A stretch of DNA of 32,837 nt from Actinomycetes bacterium (GTDB taxonomy: Bacteria > Actinomycetota > Acidimicrobiia > Acidimicrobiales > Acidimicrobiaceae). The notes beneath the pieces are model-generated. The model did no database searches. It was given only the letters and a program-made list of their open reading frames with translations, and was not told where the DNA came from. Each line of letters opens with the position of its first letter. The first letter of the stretch is position 1. Shown here one piece after another: positions 32,364 to 32,837 of the stretch. The translations under genes were made by a program, and so were the position numbers. The DNA is taken from contig JAJYNL010000100.1 in the NCBI GenBank assembly GCA_021786375.1, forward strand, positions 1 to 32,837, read 5' to 3'.

Positions 32364-32837
32364 ATGGCAGTCACTGTTGGAAGCCGCATACCTGACGTCA
32401 AGGTCGTCGCTGTCGAGGGCGGGTCGACCAAGGAAGTCAGTACAGGCGAGTACCTGGGAAGCGGCAAGGTGGTGCTGTTCGGAGTTCCAGGGGCTTTCAC
32501 TCCCACCTGCTCCGATTACCACCTGCCGGGCTTCGTGATCAGGGCCGAGGAGATCAAGGCCAAGGGCGTGGACAAGATCGCATGCGTGGCCGTGAACGAC
32601 GCCTTCGTGATGAAGGCCTGGGCGGCTTCTCAGAACATCCAGGATGAGGTCACCCTGCTTGCCGACGGCAATGGTGACTTCGCCAAGGCCGCAGGGCTCG
32701 AACTCGACGGTTCGGGGTTCGGCATGGGCCTGCGTAATCAGCGCTATGCGATGATCATCGAGGATGGCGTGGCCACCTTCGTAGCCGTCGAGCCGGGTGG
32801 CGGCCTGAGCGTGAGTTCGGCCGAGTCGGTGTTGGCG
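32364..32837 (+). CDS. Peroxiredoxin, Prx5/AhpE-redoxin type (3' end cut by window)
   Basis: This thiol peroxidase reduces H2O2 and organic peroxides. ATG 32364 has GGGGGAGAG directly upstream and opens 158 codons that run off the right edge without a stop. The family is about 160 residues long, so nearly all of it is present. The peroxidatic Cys49 lies in GVPGAFTPTCSDYHLPGF, which is the Prx5 signature (P-G-A-F-T-P-x-C). ACVAVNDAFVMKAW and LRNQRYAMIIEDG are also typical of Prx5. The preceding 102-base spacer after recD2 shows no clear promoter; TTGAAA occurs near 32313, without a good -10. No regulator gene is in view. Confidence 0.93.
   Translation, partial: MAVTVGSRIPDVKVVAVEGGSTKEVSTGEYLGSGKVVLFGVPGAFTPTCSDYHLPGFVIRAEEIKAKGVDKIACVAVNDAFVMKAWAASQNIQDEVTLLADGNGDFAKAAGLELDGSGFGMGLRNQRYAMIIEDGVATFVAVEPGGGLSVSSAESVLA

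Overview
This is a GC-rich, gene-dense bacterial chromosome segment. Gene content and order point to the phylum Actinomycetota. The core cluster alaS-ruvX-mltG-aroE is next to aspS, rarA and DUF948/DUF6167-type genes, and the window also carries a PspA with an actinobacterial PspAA domain and a three-subunit pntAA/pntAB/pntB transhydrogenase. Type IV pilus ATPase genes directly after aroE, together with an S53 (sedolisin-type) secreted peptidase, fit a deep-branching lineage such as Acidimicrobiia better than Streptomyces or Mycobacterium. The class assignment is inference. No rRNA, tRNA, CRISPR array, insertion sequence or prophage gene was seen.

Layout. Positions 166-3767 (minus) hold aspS, rarA, a DUF948 protein and a small DUF6167-like protein as one operon. 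A 160-base divergent promoter region separates it from alaS, ruvX, mltG and aroE (3928-8947, plus), which cover translation, RNA/DNA maintenance, peptidoglycan and aromatic biosynthesis. pilB, pilT and pilC (9071-13721) form a pilus motor module that ends at a hairpin shared with the convergent hsp20 gene. A secreted S53 peptidase (minus) is divergent from the transhydrogenase operon (16124-19021), which ends at a 15-bp-stem terminator. An acyl-CoA dehydrogenase follows.

Positions 20541-25428 form an accessory catabolic locus. A minus-strand operon (NCS1 permease, XRE-cupin regulator, double-domain nitrilase-family hydrolase) is divergent from an agmatinase-type ureohydrolase. Together they look like a regulated import and breakdown route for a guanidino, ureido or amide nitrogen compound whose identity the sequence does not reveal. 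Then come a pspA-pspAA fusion (minus), rodA and a bifunctional-nuclease-family gene (plus), a D-2-hydroxyacid dehydrogenase (minus), a metallo-beta-lactamase-fold hydrolase, recD2, and a Prx5-type peroxiredoxin cut by the right edge.

The best candidates for something under-described are the nitrilase/ureohydrolase locus with its degenerate second nitrilase domain, the PspA-PspAA fusion, a PilT with a long GspE-N-like extension, and a RarA with an altered Walker A motif and a shortened C terminus. Many genes use TTG or GTG starts, so starts were chosen mainly by Shine-Dalgarno spacing and family alignment.
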